NCBI GenBank assembly: GCA_030272155.1
Contig: CP126193.1
Coordinates: forward strand, 6,510,001 to 6,574,000
Origin: Tetradesmus obliquus
Taxonomy: Eukaryota > Chlorophyta > Chlorophyceae > Sphaeropleales > Scenedesmaceae
DNA length: 64,000 nucleotides
Direction of reading: 5' to 3'
The position numbers and the translations under genes were made by a program. Of the stretch, positions 1 to 13,321 are shown in pieces. The first letter of the stretch is position 1; each line of letters begins with the position of its first letter. The notes under the pieces are model-generated. The model had not been told where the DNA came from and ran no database searches. It saw only the letters and a program-made list of their open reading frames with translations.

Positions 1-646
1 GCCGAAAGCATTGAAATGACCTCTGTCACACCTTCCGGTAGGTGGATAGAGCAACTCGGCTGTAGCTGGCGATGGATGGAGCAGTAGCCTTCCACAGCGG
101 TTACAGTCCAGCTCGAGGCCGAATGAGAAAGCACATGCACCTTACATGCTGTTACATTTGAATTTAGCCTATTAGTGTTCTTTATGCATTCCCAGGCGTC
201 CCACGTCGCCTGCTAGGCTACGCCAAGACTGTCACCAAGACTGTCATATTTGAATTGGTGAGCAGCAGTGCTAAGCAGAGGCTGCCGCAGCTCTGTTGCC
301 CCGTTGACACATTGGTAATGCAGCAGCCAGCAGGTTGTCAACTCTACTTGCAAGATTACCTTGTGAAACCATATGCTCGCTGGCCATGCAGCATCCCTGC
401 AGTGAGTGTACGCACATGTGCAGCTGCTGCCAAAGTTTGCACCTGCCATTCCTGAAAGGCAGAGAATGAAGCATCACGATCATCTGTTCGAACAATCTTC
501 AGTTCAGTGCATGTCGATTGCAATCAACACAACAGCCTTACATATACGTGTCAAACCTCCAGATCAGCCCTATAACACACCTCACAAGCCAACCCCGGGG
601 CCCCGCTGCTGAGGCTGCTGCTGCTGCTGTCATCACATTTGCTCAG
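1..646 (+). other. Non-coding; probable intron upstream of a terminal exon
   Basis: I see no convincing exon here. The stretch ends in the splice acceptor TTTGCTCAG immediately before base 647, so at least its right part is probably the last intron of the gene whose final exon is 647-853. The left part could hold earlier exons that I cannot separate from background. Confidence 0.4.
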
Positions 647-853
647 GTGACCAAGGCTGCGCCAGCCCCCGCTAAGAAAGAGGAGGAGAAGCCCAAACCT
701 GTACCTGCACCTGCCCCTGCACCAGCCAAGAAGAAGACAGAAATTGTCATTGTGGAGGTGCCTCACTACTGCAAGATGTGGGCCAAGTTTGGCCACATCC
801 ACCCTGACTGCGCGCCCTACTTTGCCAAGGCAGCAGCCGGCCGCAGGCTGTGA
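647..853 (+). CDS. Terminal exon of an unrecognised protein (5' part not resolved)
   Basis: The exon opens after a CAG acceptor with GTGACCAAG in phase 0 and runs about 68 codons to a TGA at 851-853. The translation begins VTKAAPAPAKKEEEKPKP, continues with a Pro/Ala/Lys linker and KKKTEIVIVEVP, and closes with a short Cys/His/aromatic-rich segment (HYCKMWAKFGHIHPDCAPYF) before AAAGRRL. The charged linker followed by a compact C-terminal tail looks like real coding sequence, unlike the flanks. I do not recognise the family. The downstream 2.4 kb is TG-rich, as expected for the 3' side of a + strand gene. The start codon and earlier exons are not visible with confidence. Confidence 0.45.
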   Translation: MTKAAPAPAKKEEEKPKPVPAPAPAPAKKKTEIVIVEVPHYCKMWAKFGHIHPDCAPYFAKAAAGRRL

Positions 854-3337
854 GCTGCATGTCTGCAAGCACCAGTTCAGGTTTCAAATGCGCACGGTTT
901 ATGTGTATATGTGTCATCGTCACAATGTGCACCTGCAGGTGCTGTACGTTCGGAAAAGTTTGATACCTGACGTGTGCATCTGGTAACTGGGCAAGCGTGG
1001 TTTGGTGTTGTATCGTGCTGCTGCACTTGGTGGCGTCCTAGACAACATCGCTGTACGTTTCTTGACAGAGAGATTGCATCTGTGTGGTGTGTGCTCCGCT
1101 CTTCTCTCACAACATGGCAGCAGCAGCTCCAACTGCATTGGTTGCAGTTGCAGTGCGTTATTTGTGCAGTGTTGACATGTGGCAAATTGGGCTTGTTTGA
1201 TGACCTCTGTGTTTGATGCTTCCTGTCAGGAGGGAGCCTTGCTTAAGGCTGGTCCAGCAGGAGGCTGTCTTGTACATTGCAGCTGTGTGCTGTTGTTTCT
1301 GTCTCAAAAATGCAACATGTATGGCTCATGCCATGTTGCAGCATCCACATGCTGAAGAATAAAAGGGTACACTTGTTGCACAACACGGCTTTGATTTATG
1401 TGCTGAAACTGATCTTGTCGATTAACAGCAACGTTTCTTGGCTGGATTTTTGGCTGGCAAAGCTTGTGTGCCACGCTGCCCAACTTGATGCACCACTGCT
1501 GCTACTGCAATGTATGTTACCTGCAATTCTTGATACAGCTGCAGCTAATGCGGCGTGTGATGCGATGGCTTGCGTGGGCAGAGTGGCAGTCTGCATGCCA
1601 CCTGGATTACTGTACATGGTTAACCGATGATGGCATCATGACGATACCACAGGGACCTCCTGTGCCTGCATGCAAAATAGTTCCCATTGCCGTCATACAT
1701 TGTGGCCAGGGAACAGTAGGTTGACCTGTATCTACTGTGCATAAGCTCCACGGCATTACAAGCCCAATGCATGGGGCCCTATGGCATGAGGTGGCAATCT
1801 TTGAAAGTAGTTGATGATCATTCTGGCTCACTTGCGCGTGAGACCAGCAGCAGTAGACAAGTTGCGGCAGGAGGCAGGCATGCCTGCTGTGTGCACAGCA
1901 TAGGCATGCTTGGATTCACTGTCTTATACATTCTGCTGATGCCAGCGAGTGCGGTTCTTGCTGAGATTTGCCAGCAGCTGGACATCCATTAGTCATGTTG
2001 GAGGATGTGAGGTTGATGAGATGGTTGTACAAGTGTAACCTGGGACCAAACTACTGCATTTGTAACGCCCTGCTTTGACCGTGTGTGCTGCAGAAACCTT
2101 GCAAGATCAGGTGCTGTATGTCTGCAGAACGTGCCAAGCAGCTACTGCAACAGGCTGCACAGTCGAACACGCCGCACTTGTACCGTACAGCAACAGTGCT
2201 AGTGGCAGGGGTGCGGACAGCTGCAGCGCAGTACCGCGTGTGACGGGCCTCTTCATCATCAGAAGGTGTTGTTACCAGATGTTCGTTCGCAAGTGGGTGG
2301 GGCACCAGCAGAGCTGCAGTAGCAACCGACGAAGGGCACAGTACTGCATGCAATGCATTGTGGGTGACCTATAGGTCACTGTAGCTACAGCTGTAAAACG
2401 GTCGAAAGAGGGATGGGACGCGAGACAAAAATACTCCGCTCGAGCTGCATAGCCCCCCTTCTCTGCATTCATTCCATGCACGGTGCAGGGTTTTGGTCAT
2501 TCGCGACAATTGGCGCTCAGCAGGGCTCCTGCAGCAGCGTACCACCACTGCAGTGCACCTGGTGCTGGCTGCCAGCCAGTGGCAGATGTTGTGCGCTTTA
2601 CAGTGCTCTTGGTGACCAGCACAGCCGCAGCTCAGCTTCAAACACAATCAGATGTTATATACTTGCAATTAAAGCTCATGAACGTGGACGCTATCATGTA
2701 CACACGTGGCCCAATGCTGCTGTCCATCAATCCCTGGACACAAAGTGCCATGCAGGGTACTCCACTGTTCGTGTACCAGCATATGAAAGCTTGCATTTAT
2801 CAGCTGCTGCTTGATGGTGGTTTTTTGAGCTTTATTCGCCGTGGATGTCGCATTTTAGTGCTCCGTGGCAGCAGTTGTTGGACCGTTGACCGCAGGGTCG
2901 TCAGAATCAAGCAACATGCGCTGCTAACGCAGTGTGTTGCTCAAACAGAAGGTATTGTCCCTTGTGAGGCCGTTGATACAATCATGCTGACACTGATGGC
3001 GTGCGCCGGTGTATGACAAGTCGGGGGTGCTCATCGACGTCCTGCACTGCTTTGGTCTCATCACCTTTGTCATGTTAATCAAATGATTGATTGTTTTAGG
3101 CGTTGATAACGGCTGATGGTCTTTGCCAGCTGTGTCTAGCACGGCTTCTCTTCATCGCAGGCTTCTGTCCGGCTGATTTGATCAAGTGCCTCACATTTTA
3201 TTTCAAAAGCATTTGCAGTATTACTGAGCTCCGTGCTGTCTCAGGAAGTCTTTTAGAACCAGTTTACTCAACCTTCCTCGAGTCAGAGATTGGGCCCGCT
3301 CTGGCTATGCAAGGCGTTGTTCCAGTCCGCGCTTGAG
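854..3337 (+). other. Long TG-rich 3' region and intergenic DNA
   Basis: No supported gene. The + strand is rich in T and G, as in the other 3' regions of + strand genes in this window. TGTAA motifs, candidate poly(A) signals, occur near 2033 and 2060. The right end runs into the promoter of the hydrolase gene. Short open frames here are on both strands, carry no family signature, and are probably chance. Confidence 0.5.
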
Positions 3338-3345
3338 TATATAAA
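3338..3345 (+). promoter_or_regulatory. TATA box of the hydrolase gene
   Basis: TATATAAA lies 26 bases before the start codon at 3372, so transcription would begin almost at the ATG and the 5' leader would be very short. It is the clearest core-promoter element seen in the window. Confidence 0.55.
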
Positions 3346-3371
3346 CCGTCAAGTGCTGCGGCGCGATCATC

Positions 3372-4439
3372 ATGAACCCCGGCGCGCAGAAGCAGCGCTC
3401 TGGCGCTGCCTGGGCATCAGGACCACCCGCCCGTGTCAGTGCAGCGCGCCTGCAGCTGCTTTTCACTACAGCTGCAGCGCTGTTGCTGTTATGTCGCGCG
3501 GCGAGCTCATGGCAGCAGGCGCCGGACTCTCGGTCATCATCTTACAGCACTGCTGGCTCCCTGATAGTGACCTTCACTGGGGCATGGGCTGGCAGGAAGC
3601 TGCAGCAGCAGCACATCACAGAGCAGCTTCACTGGCTCCTTCAAGCCGCAACAGCACCTGCTACAGCCCTGCAGGCTGCAGCAGCAGCTGTCCCAGCTTG
3701 GATCCAGCTGGCAGCACTGGCTGCAGCAGCAGCGTGGCTCGCAGCTGAGCTCGCATTCTACCTCTTCTGGTACCTGCCGGCGTACCGGCGCTGGAATGCG
3801 ACCTGCAGCGCAGCGCAGTCGCCGGCAGCGAAGAACACGGACGAGTGTTATGCGCTGTTCCGCCGCTTCATGTCATTCACCAGGGGGCAGCCCTGCCAGC
3901 TGGAGTTCCTGCAGCAGTACCTGTCCACATGGTTCAGGGGTGCTAAGCCAGAGGAGATCAAACGAGGCAACATGGAGGAGCTTTTTGCCTATGGCTTCTT
4001 TTACAGGACCAGGTGGGCGCTGGGGGCATATAAGAGTAGCAGCAATGCAGGGATAATACATTTGGGGTGGTGCAGAGCGTATTGCTGCGGGGGAGGAATG
4101 CAGCACATGGACAGCACACCTGGTATGGCGTAGCGTGCAATGTAGTGGTTCATGGGATGCATTACTGGAGTGCTGCACTTGGTCAGGATGCAGTAAGTTG
4201 CGTATCTGAAACGAAGTACACCATGGGACAGTCACACCAAAGCAGCACATGCATGGACTTGATCTGTTGAGGATCCTTAGAAGTGCGCAGCTGTGCTTTT
4301 CTTAGTATCACCCGCATAGTCCTTGAGAGGGCTTGTGCCGCATTGCCAGCACTTGGAGGGTCCTGGCTGATGCAGGCTGGCGTGCGCGAAATGCATGCTG
4401 GAGCAGCAGTGTCTGGCGCGTGCTGATACGGCTGGTACC

Positions 4440-4480
<41 letters not shown>

Positions 4481-7139
4481 AGGGCTGAGCTGGCAGCCTT
4501 GGGCCTGGGCCACCTCCCCAGCGAGATGGTCAGCGAGTTTGAAGGCGTGTTCACAATGAAGTTCCCGCCAGGCTACAGTTCAAACCTGAAGTTCATGAGC
4601 CACCTGTGGGATGATCTGCGCGTCTCATGGCGCCCGCTGGGCTTCTATGTTGTGATGGAGGCCCTGGCTGCAGCAGCAGCTGCTGCGCTGTGGGCAATGG
4701 GCTTCAAGAAGCGCCAGCTAGGGTGAGTTGGGAGGTGCTGCTGCTGCTGCTGCTGCAGCTGCTGCTGCAATTCTGTTTAGGGGGATGGCTGCCGTTCCTG
4801 TGCAGTGCTCTGTGTGTGGTGGTGATGGGGCCCGTGCGGCCTCCGACGCATTGTGAGCAAGTGGCCCCTGCTTTTGCACCTTGATACACCAGTGCTTGTA
4901 CAAACGCCTGTGCCTGACACCTGTGCTGCCTTGTGCTCGGTTTGTACATTGCCGCTGCTGCTATGCAGGGAGCTGCACTACTACACTCGCGGCATTGATG
5001 ACGGCAGCAGCAGCAGCAGCAAGCAGCAGCCGATCGTGTTCATCCATGGCGTGGCAGGCCTCCTGCTGTATTTGCCCCTGCTGGGGCGGCTGCTGTCCTG
5101 CAAGGCCCCGCTGCTGCTGCTGGACATGAAGCATGTCAGCTTGCGCATCAGCCCAAGCATCCCTACAGTAGATGAGCTCGCTACATCCCTCGCAGCTGCG
5201 CTGAAGCTCCACAAGCTGCCACCGGCATTGGTTGTAGCACACAGCTACGGCACGCTGGTTGCGGGGCGGCTGCTGCGGCTGCAGCGCAGCGCGGTGGCGC
5301 GCGTGCTGTTTGTGGATCCGGTGTGCTTTGGTATGTTCATGCCAAGGCTGCTGCATGGCTTCATCTACGCGCCGCTGCGGCTGCACGCTGACAGGTGGGC
5401 GGGCCTTGCAGTGCTGCAACCAGTGCACAGAGCATTGGCATTTTGGAAGGACAACAGCCCCACCTGGTGCTTGAATATCGCCCTGGCTGTAGCGTGCTGT
5501 AGAGGGCTGAAATGTGCCGGTATTCAACTGTGCTGCTGCGCTGTTGTGCATTGAGCAAGCAATGGCCGTGGCGTGAGAGGGCTGGCAGGAACACGTGTGT
5601 GTTGGGTGCTGACATCCTTGCATCACTGGTGCACCCACCCTTGTGCGGATCGGTTTTCCAGATGCGGTCTCCCTCCTCACCCGTCTGATCCTGTCTGGTC
5701 CTGCTGTCTGCTGCTGCTGCTGTTGTGTGTGCAGGCCGCTGCACTCTGCCTTCAACCTGTTGCTGTGGCTGGTGTCCAAGGACATCCACCTGGCAGCCAC
5801 CTTTGCGCGCAAGTTCTACTGGACAGACCTCAACCTGTGAGTGGCACAGCGACAAATTAGATGTTTTCATGCTGCAGCTAGTCTGTGTTGCGCGTCTCAG
5901 CTGGTGTGTTGCGTGGTGCAAGATGAGGTAGGGATGTTGCATGGGTTACAGGAGCAGTCAGTGGACAGCACCGTGGCTATAATCTCATGCATTGCACTCC
6001 ATCATCATTGTGCTAATGCTGAATGCGCTTACGCCATGCTGATGTTGCTGTGTTGCTGCTGCTGCTGCTGCTGCTGCTGCAGGTGGCCTGAGGACCTGCC
6101 GGAGGGCAGCAGTGTGGTGCTGAGTGGTGCCGATGCACTGGTGTCAGCAGCTGACATCCACAAGATGCTGGCCAACAGCGGCGTGCAGGTGAGCTGCTGC
6201 AATTTGTTGATTCTGTTCTGGCTTATTGGTGATGCTGCGGATCAGCTGTTTATTTGCTGCCTGGCGCTGCTGGGTTCCTGCTTGTGTCTTGCGCCTGGCG
6301 AGATGCAGGTGTGCAGCCTTGTATCGTATTTTGGTGGATCGGAAACCAACGGTATTGCTGCTGCTGCTGCTGCTCAGGTGGCCTACAAGCCTGACCTCAT
6401 CCATGGAGGCTTCATGCTGGACCATGACACCCGCTCCGAAGTGCTGGCAGCAGTGCAGACCATGGCAGCAGCAGCAGTCTGCGCCGCCACCGCCGCCGCT
6501 GCTACTGCTGCCGCTGGGGCAGCTGCGGCACCGTGTGCTGCAGCAGGAGCTGCTGCAGCCGCAGTAACAACTGTTGCAGGCATGGTAGCTAACCACAGCA
6601 GTGGCGGTGAGGCTGCCGAGCAGCAGCAGCAGCAGCAGCAGCAGCCGCCAACGCCTGCTGATGTCAGCAGGCGGCGCAGCTTCTGCACTGGCAGCTTCAG
6701 CAGCAGCCTCCCTTCAGTGCAAGAGTGGGATGTGGCCAGCATCCGCAGCAGCCTAAGTGCCAGCTGCAATGATGCAAGCGCTACTCGTGGCAGCAGGAGC
6801 AGCGAGGTGCCTGCTGATCAGGCCAGCAAGCAGCTGCAGGCAAGGCTGGCGAAGCGCTGCGGACGCGTGAGCCTGGAGGTGGACGCTCGCGGGTTTCTCA
6901 GCAACAGCAGCAGCAGCAGGAGTGTGGCGGCAGCAGCAGCTGCAGAAGATGCGGCCGGCGTCGCTGCTGCAGCGGCGGCGGCCACTGTGGCAGCAGCAGC
7001 AGCTACGACGGCGCTGATTGCAGCAGCTGCTAGCCCTGCAGGGCTGCTGAGCAGTTACTGTCCGGATGTGGCAGCAGCAGAGTGGCAGCAGCGGCAGCGG
7101 CGCTCGCTGTCTGTGGAGCGCAGGAACACTGTGCACTGA
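3372..7139 (+). CDS. Membrane-anchored alpha/beta hydrolase with low-complexity C-terminal tail
   Basis: Six exons join in phase (3372-4012, 4483-4722, 4969-5394, 5735-5836, 6083-6188, 6378-7139), giving 758 residues. The N-terminal part has hydrophobic segments (about residues 28-43, 115-145 and near 275-290) and would anchor the protein in a membrane. The alpha/beta hydrolase fold follows: the oxyanion-hole HG in IVFIHGVAG (about 317-324), the nucleophile elbow VVAHSYGTLVAG with Ser386, the probable acid Asp487 in LSGADALVS, and the probable base His514 in DLIHGGFM. A complete catalytic triad is therefore visible. About 240 Ala/Gln/Ser-rich residues follow the fold and probably are disordered. 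The substrate cannot be told; lipase, esterase and acyltransferase relatives share this plan. The start is the first ATG after the TATA box. Confidence 0.85.
4441..4482 (+). repeat. (CTG)n tract forming the polypyrimidine tract of an acceptor
   Basis: About 13 CTG units end in CAG exactly at the acceptor of hydrolase exon 2 (4483). Slippage here would change the distance to the acceptor in steps of three and could offer tandem CAG acceptors. Confidence 0.8.
6051..6082 (+). repeat. (CTG)n tract at the acceptor of hydrolase exon 5
   Basis: A run of CTG units ends in CAG at 6080-6082, immediately before the exon starting GTGGCCTGAGG. Same arrangement as at 4441-4482. Confidence 0.75.
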
Positions 7140-10100
7140 GTCCACTGCCTTAGCTGGTTAGGTTGATTGATTGAAAGTGCTGCAACGCGGTTGCGGCTGC
7201 TGCTTCTGCTGTTGCTGCTGCTGCTGCCAGGGTTGGTTGAGGCTGCTATCTTGATGGTTGGTGAGGCTGTTGCAGTGCCGCATGCACTTGTACTTTCCCA
7301 GCTTCCAGCTGTTGCTGCTCTTTGATATGCCCAGGACAGATAGAGTGCGCTACCAAGTAGCTAGGTGTGTTGCTGTTGTTGTTGCGCTTGCGAGTCTGCT
7401 CTGCTGCAGCCTGTGTTAGGCTGCTGGCGCTTCAGGCAGTTGGTGCAGCAAGGTGTTGCTGCACAGCAGACATTGAGTGGCAGGCAGAATTGCAGATCAG
7501 GAAGAGAACTGCGGTTGTGGGGAGAAGGTTTGGGCCTGATGAGCTCAACACCAGTTCACGGGGTTCTGGACCGTTCTGAGTAGCTGCAGGATGCCAAGGG
7601 CTGTCAGTTGTGAGCTGGCTGCTGCTTGCTGCTGCTGCTGCTGTGTTGCTCCACCTGCTTGTTCTCATGTGCTGGGTTGTTTGAGGTCTGACTGTTACAT
7701 CTGCCTGCTGATGAGCACTGCAAAGGCGAATAGCGCCAGTTCACACTGCTCACACGCTGCTGAGGCATTTGAGGCAGGACAGCTGGTTGTTTGCATTTTG
7801 CTGTGTGGTCCACTGCACTGTCCGTTGAGTTTTTTGACAACTGCGAGTGTGCAGCTGTTCAAATCGCAGCAAACTTGGCAGCCGCAGGGAGTGTTCACAT
7901 GTGCCAGGGCTGTGTGACTGGTCAGTTGGCTGTGAGGCAGTTCGTCTTGAGGGTCTGCTGTTTATTGTTACGTCTGGCGGGCATTACAGGCGAACTGCAG
8001 TGATGCTGCTGTTTGTCATGGCCAGCGTAGGGTATGTTGGTTGGAGCTATGATTGATAGCTGTGTTCGGGTGCCACTAGGAGTACTGATCTGCAGGCATG
8101 GTGATGCAGCTGCATTGATGCTATGCTTGCTTGTTTGCATAATACGCAATGGTGTGCAGCGTGTATGCATGTGTAGCTGGGTCTTGCAGGGGTGGGAAGT
8201 GTAGAGTATTGCAGGATGGCAGTGCTTTGGCTGCTAAGCTACTGGGATAGCAGGTTTTGGGCTGGGGTGCAGGTGGCAGTGGTGTGGCAACCATTCAGCA
8301 TGTCAGCTGGATGTAGCAGTCAGTGTCAGCAAGTTAGTCAGCAGTGTTGGTGGAGTTGTTCTCCGGTTTGGGTGATACTTGTCGGGCGTGTTTCTATCTA
8401 TTTCATATCTATTTCGTGTCTTGACCTTTTGACTGCCGTGTTTGGGTTTGTTTGGGTTTGTGGTTTTGGACTCAATAGCTGCTGCAGCACCTGCGTGCCA
8501 GCAAAAGGCCGTGAACATTGATGCCGGTGTTGCTGATGTGATGCATCTGTTTTGCTGCTGCGCTTTTGCTGTGGTGTTGCTGGCAATCATTCTGGGGCAA
8601 ATGCAGCCTCTTTTTAGGAGGGTTGGAGATGTGCCTGCCGCCCACCTTCGCTAGCGTTGTGTTGTTACATGTCTGCATGTTGACAGCAGTTACAAGGTCT
8701 GCAGATTTGCTGTGGATAGCAGCGCTTGTCCTGCTGTTGTGCCACAACATTTCTGCACCCGCGCATATCCGGACACAGCTATGCTAAGCAGCAGCCACAG
8801 TAGTCTGGTGGTGTGGCCTGACAGCACAAATGTGTTGTGTGTTATGCTTATAAGAGTTGTGCTCGTGCTCAAGCTGTCGCAGCATGTGAAATCAGGAGCA
8901 TCTATTTAATCGATCAATCGCGAGCGGGCTGGATGTGCAGCTGTGCGCAGCTTCGCAATTCATGGAATGCAGTCAGGGTTGCAGCCGCTAGTCTGGTACT
9001 GCTGTGTTGGCGGTTGCTTGCCGGGCGGCTGCCTGCTGCTGGCTGGCTGGCTGACTGACTGGCTTGCATAAGTGTTTCCTGCAGAACTGGCGCTATGCTG
9101 TGGGCCTAGCAGGTGACGAGCTGCAGTGGCTGTGCTGCATGGTTCCTCGTCGGCAGGATTGCTGGCTGCTAATGGGTGGCGTTCGCTGAGACGGCAACGC
9201 ACACTTGTGGCCGGTTGCTTGAGCGTTGCAGCCTCAAATGCTGCCTGAGCAGCTGTGTGCCTGTGCACCACGTGTTGTGGCAAGAGTGTATGCGACACAG
9301 GGCATGTTGCATATCTTTCCCATGTAATGTGGATGCAGCTGCTATCTTTGGTGTTCAGTGTCAGTCGTTCGTATGCTTGAGCTTTTGCTTCAACTGAGTT
9401 GCTTGCTTGCATGATGCGAATGCTGCAGTCAGAGCGACGCAACACCGCCACTGCGCACACTGCGGTCCCCGTGCGGACAGAGTCACTTTGCATGCATGCA
9501 GTGCTGTTGCATATGTGGAAGCCAGCAGGTTGTCCTCAGTGCAGGCCTTGCTGTTTGTTGCTGCATTCAATGTGTCGCAGTTTGTCATGTCGATCCTTGG
9601 CAGGCAAGCGGTCTTGACCCTGGTGCCCTAAGGCAGCAGCTGGCTCCCTTGCTTTGATCGGGCTGCTGTGCTGAGGCTGCTGTGCTGTGGGCTGCAGCAT
9701 GTTATAACATGGCAGCTGCAGCCCGTCACTGCTCTGCTACAGCTCTGTCAGTTTGCAATATCATGCTGGGTGCTGCACGTTGATGCTGAACAGGCAGGCA
9801 GGCAGTTTGAGTTGCAGCATGCTGCAGATAGCACGAGGCATGCATGCAGTGCTGTGTCCTGCACGTGGTTGATCGCTGAGCTTACACATGCTGACACAGT
9901 GCAGCAGCCTTCATGGCATGCAATGCATATGGCACAGTTGGCAGGCGCTGCCTGGTGGCACTGCAATGCGGTATTGTTGCCGCATTGAGTAGCCTGCGCG
10001 TTTGTTTTCATGTTCCTGCATACTCATGCAGTTGTGCGGCTGGTGGGGGAAATGGTGCTGAGCTTTGGTGACGTGGTGCATAGGCAACTGCCTTGCAAGC

Positions 10101-10160
10101 AGTGCGTTGCAGCATGTCATGCCAGGCTTTCGAAGTGTAGAGCTGATGTGTAACACTTGA
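7140..10160 (+). other. TG-rich 3' region of the hydrolase gene
   Basis: About 3 kb without a supported gene. The + strand is strongly T/G-rich up to about 10150 and then turns C/A-rich. I read this as the 3' untranslated/downstream part of the + strand hydrolase, meeting the 3' part of the convergent cyclase gene. Open frames here lack family signatures. Confidence 0.5.
10149..10153 (+). terminator. Candidate poly(A) signal TGTAA (hydrolase gene)
   Basis: TGTAA, the established chlorophycean poly(A) signal, sits where strand composition flips from TG-rich to CA-rich. Another TGTAA lies near 9323, so the 3' end could be shorter. Confidence 0.35.
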
Positions 10161-12675
10161 AGTTGATATCTCTTTTTGGCAAGCTGCTGCTGTCACGTTC
10201 ATATGCACAGAGCCAGCATTAGGCTGCCTGAAGCAGGACCGCATATGTGAGCACGCCCACCCTACTGCCTCCACTGGAGGCATGATGCCACAGCCGCATA
10301 ACTGTGAGTGTGAAGGACCGTCACTGCTGTGTCTGCCCACTTGCTCAGCACCAACACCTCAAGCCACTGCCGTGTGCCTGCATTACTACAGACGCCTGTC
10401 CAGCAGCTGCAGTGCACCCACCTCCCTCAACCAGCAGTTGCTGTGCAAGCACCCATATCGTGATTTGCTGAGCGTAAGGGTTTGCTACCATCGTCCACAG
10501 CAGATGGCACTAAGACACTTGAAGGTACAGTGGTCCGACTTCAAGTCAAAGTTTGACCAGCAGACAAAGGCAGTTGAGCCAAGAACTCCGCACTGGGCAG
10601 CCGTGCTGCAACACAAGTTCATTGCTATACATGCACATGAGCAGTGCTGCCACTACTGCTTGCCATCGCGCAACTATTAGACAGCTATCCTGAGGTTGAG
10701 TTGAGCTCCTTCCAACCCCTCACAATGCAAGCCGCAGTGTGGGCTACGTAGACATCAGCCGCAACGCCGGCTGCAGCCGCCGCACAGGCGGGGTGCATCC
10801 AACAGCTCCACCGTCAGAGTGCTTTGCCAGCAACATATGTCACAACAAACATGCAAATGCATTCAATGTCAACATTCATCCTGGTCGTGATATGCACTTA
10901 CAGACACTCACGCTTTAAGCAAAGTGTCTGCCACGTGACAGCTGATAGATACATTACATTACATGCTCCACTCAACGAGGAGTGGGAACCCCAGTCAGGA
11001 GCAAACGAGAGGCTCATAGGGGGATGATAGATAAGTCTGCACAGCCGCATGGTCGCGGGACGATGCAGATGAAAAGTGCTTCGGCCACACAGCAACAGCA
11101 ACAGGAATGCAGAGCAAGTGGAAGCCTTGACATCAACTACAGCATACTTTGAAGAAGAAGCACCAGCACAATGGGTGCGGCAACTATGCATTGCAAAACA
11201 AGCAGCAGCAACACCAGCTGCGCTGCACACATGCACCGGAATCAAATAACATTTGTACACACTGCGAAGCGCAGCAGAACAGCAGCAAGACAAGCACGCT
11301 TCAATCCATGTGCCATTCAACACACAAAGGTCTATGTGCGCTGGCCCTGATCAGCAGTGAACGCCAAGCAACACAACTCGGCAGCTCGGCTGCTTGCAGC
11401 ACAAGCGTGATGGCGGGCACAAACCTTCAGCACAGCACATGCCAGTGCCTTTGCCATCTGGATCAGGTCAAACCAACTTTCCCACATGCCGTGCCAACGG
11501 CTGCAAATTCCCCTTGTAGGACCCGAGCAACAGCACAGAACAGATCTCGAGGAGTGCACCCTACAGCACAAACAGCAGGCGGCAGCTTCTTGGCTGCTGC
11601 CGTGGAAGTGGCAGAGGCAGCCGGCAAAAGCAATGCTGCCAAAAGACAGCGCCACCGCCAGACAAGCAGGACAAAGCATGTACACTTTGCACCTGATGTT
11701 TCAACCATGACATTGCTAGCCGGGGGCTCGTCCATACAGCGCGCCCAAGAGCAAACTGCAGCAAGTCAAAGGCAACGACAAAGCATGGTATCAGTCATTT
11801 AATTATCCAAACGTAACTTCCCTCTCTCATAAAATGTAACTAAAGATAGGATCAGCACTGTCCAGCCAGCGCTGGGCCAAGACAGCTCAGCTGGATGACA
11901 GACACCTCTACATGAGCCAGTGGCCGTTTTGAAAAGGACGGATATTTACGGTTACTGGACTCCAAAGGACGGGGGTAGTTGCACAACTGGACCTTCAAGC
12001 AATGCTGGACCAGGGTACGTGCTGATGCACAGCACCTGAGGCAAGCCATGCAGGGCAGGATCCCTCATGCAAGGTACCCTTCCTGCTGCACATGCGAGCG
12101 CATGCTACCACGCTGCCAGACATCCATGCGGGATTGAAGGCAATGATGTGTGAGCTGATATGCACCAACTGCCATGCCTGTTGGGTGATGCTTTTTGTGC
12201 TGGGAGGATGTGGCTGTGTCAGGCAGAGGTAGTCCTCCTCTCTAAAACAGTTAGTGCATTTCAGATACGGCTAAACAACGCCTGACAGGTGGTACGGACG
12301 GTGCAGGTGCTTTGCGTGTGCATACGCATGTGCATGCGAGTGCAATACCTCAGCCCTGCAGTGCAAGGCTCTATGCTGCTGAGCAAAACACCACTAGTAT
12401 GATTGAAACAAACCACATGCAACACAATGCAACAGAGTTAACCACAGTCAACACACACTCTGCAGGAGTAGTAAATGTAATACAGCCTTGCCAGTGGCTG
12501 ACGTGCAGATCATAAACCTTTGCTTTTCACACCTCCTCAAAACCCAAATGTGCTGGACCCGCTAAGCACTCCAATCATTAACCCCAGTAAACCAATGCCT
12601 GCAATAGCTGCCGGTGCTGCAGAGTGCAGCCTGCTGCCCTGCTGGCCAGCATTGCTGATAAAGCTGCAGGCATTA
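10161..12675 (-). other. CA-rich (on +) 3' region of the cyclase gene
   Basis: The + strand is C/A-rich, so the - strand is TG-rich, matching the 3' side of the - strand cyclase that ends at 12676. A 217-codon + strand frame (11149-11802) crosses it but has the biased composition expected of antisense of TG-rich DNA. No gene supported. Confidence 0.45.
10954..10963 (-). terminator. Candidate poly(A) signals TGTAA x2 (cyclase gene)
   Basis: ATTACATTACA on + gives two consecutive TGTAA motifs on -, about 1.7 kb after the cyclase stop codon. Confidence 0.3.
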
Positions 12676-13007
12676 TTATGCAGCAGGCCTCCTGTTTGCG
12701 GGGTGCTGCACGTTCAGCGCCACAAGAGCAGCACTGCTGCTGCTGCTGCTGCCAGCGGCCCTGCTGAACGAAGCTTCGCTGCTTGTGGCCGTACCCTGCG
12801 CAGGCATGCTGCTGGCTGTGCTAGCTTGCTGAATACCTGCTGCTGCTGCTGCTGCTGCTGCTGGTGTTGTGCTGCATGCAGCAGCTGTTGCAGGACCAGA
12901 ACGCCCTGCTGCTGCTGCAGAGCTGTCGTCGCGGCTGCGCCTGCCAGCACCTGCCATGCCCTCTACCTGCACCTGGCACTTGGACTTGAGGGAGAAGCGC
13001 TGCAAGA

Positions 13008-13057
<50 letters not shown>

Positions 13058-13164
13058 AACGGCAGGGATGGCAGCACCGTCACAGCAACGCTGGCAGCTG
13101 CTGCTGCAGGCCGATTTGGGCTGGGGATTGGGCTGCCAAATCCACCTGAGGTCGCTCCAGTGCA

Positions 13165-13203
<39 letters not shown>

Positions 13204-13290
13204 GCCGTGCACCACAGGTTCCTCAACCAGCAGCCGCTGCGCTTCCTCCAAGTCTGCTGCACCATGCTCACCCTTGCTGCTGCTGCGCCG

Positions 13291-13321
<31 letters not shown>

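Noticed and set aside
11149-11802. 217-codon + strand frame with a KHVHFAP motif resembling a PP1-docking site
   Set aside because: It lies in the CA-rich strand opposite the cyclase 3' region, has no introns or upstream coding context, and its composition is what antisense of TG-rich DNA gives.
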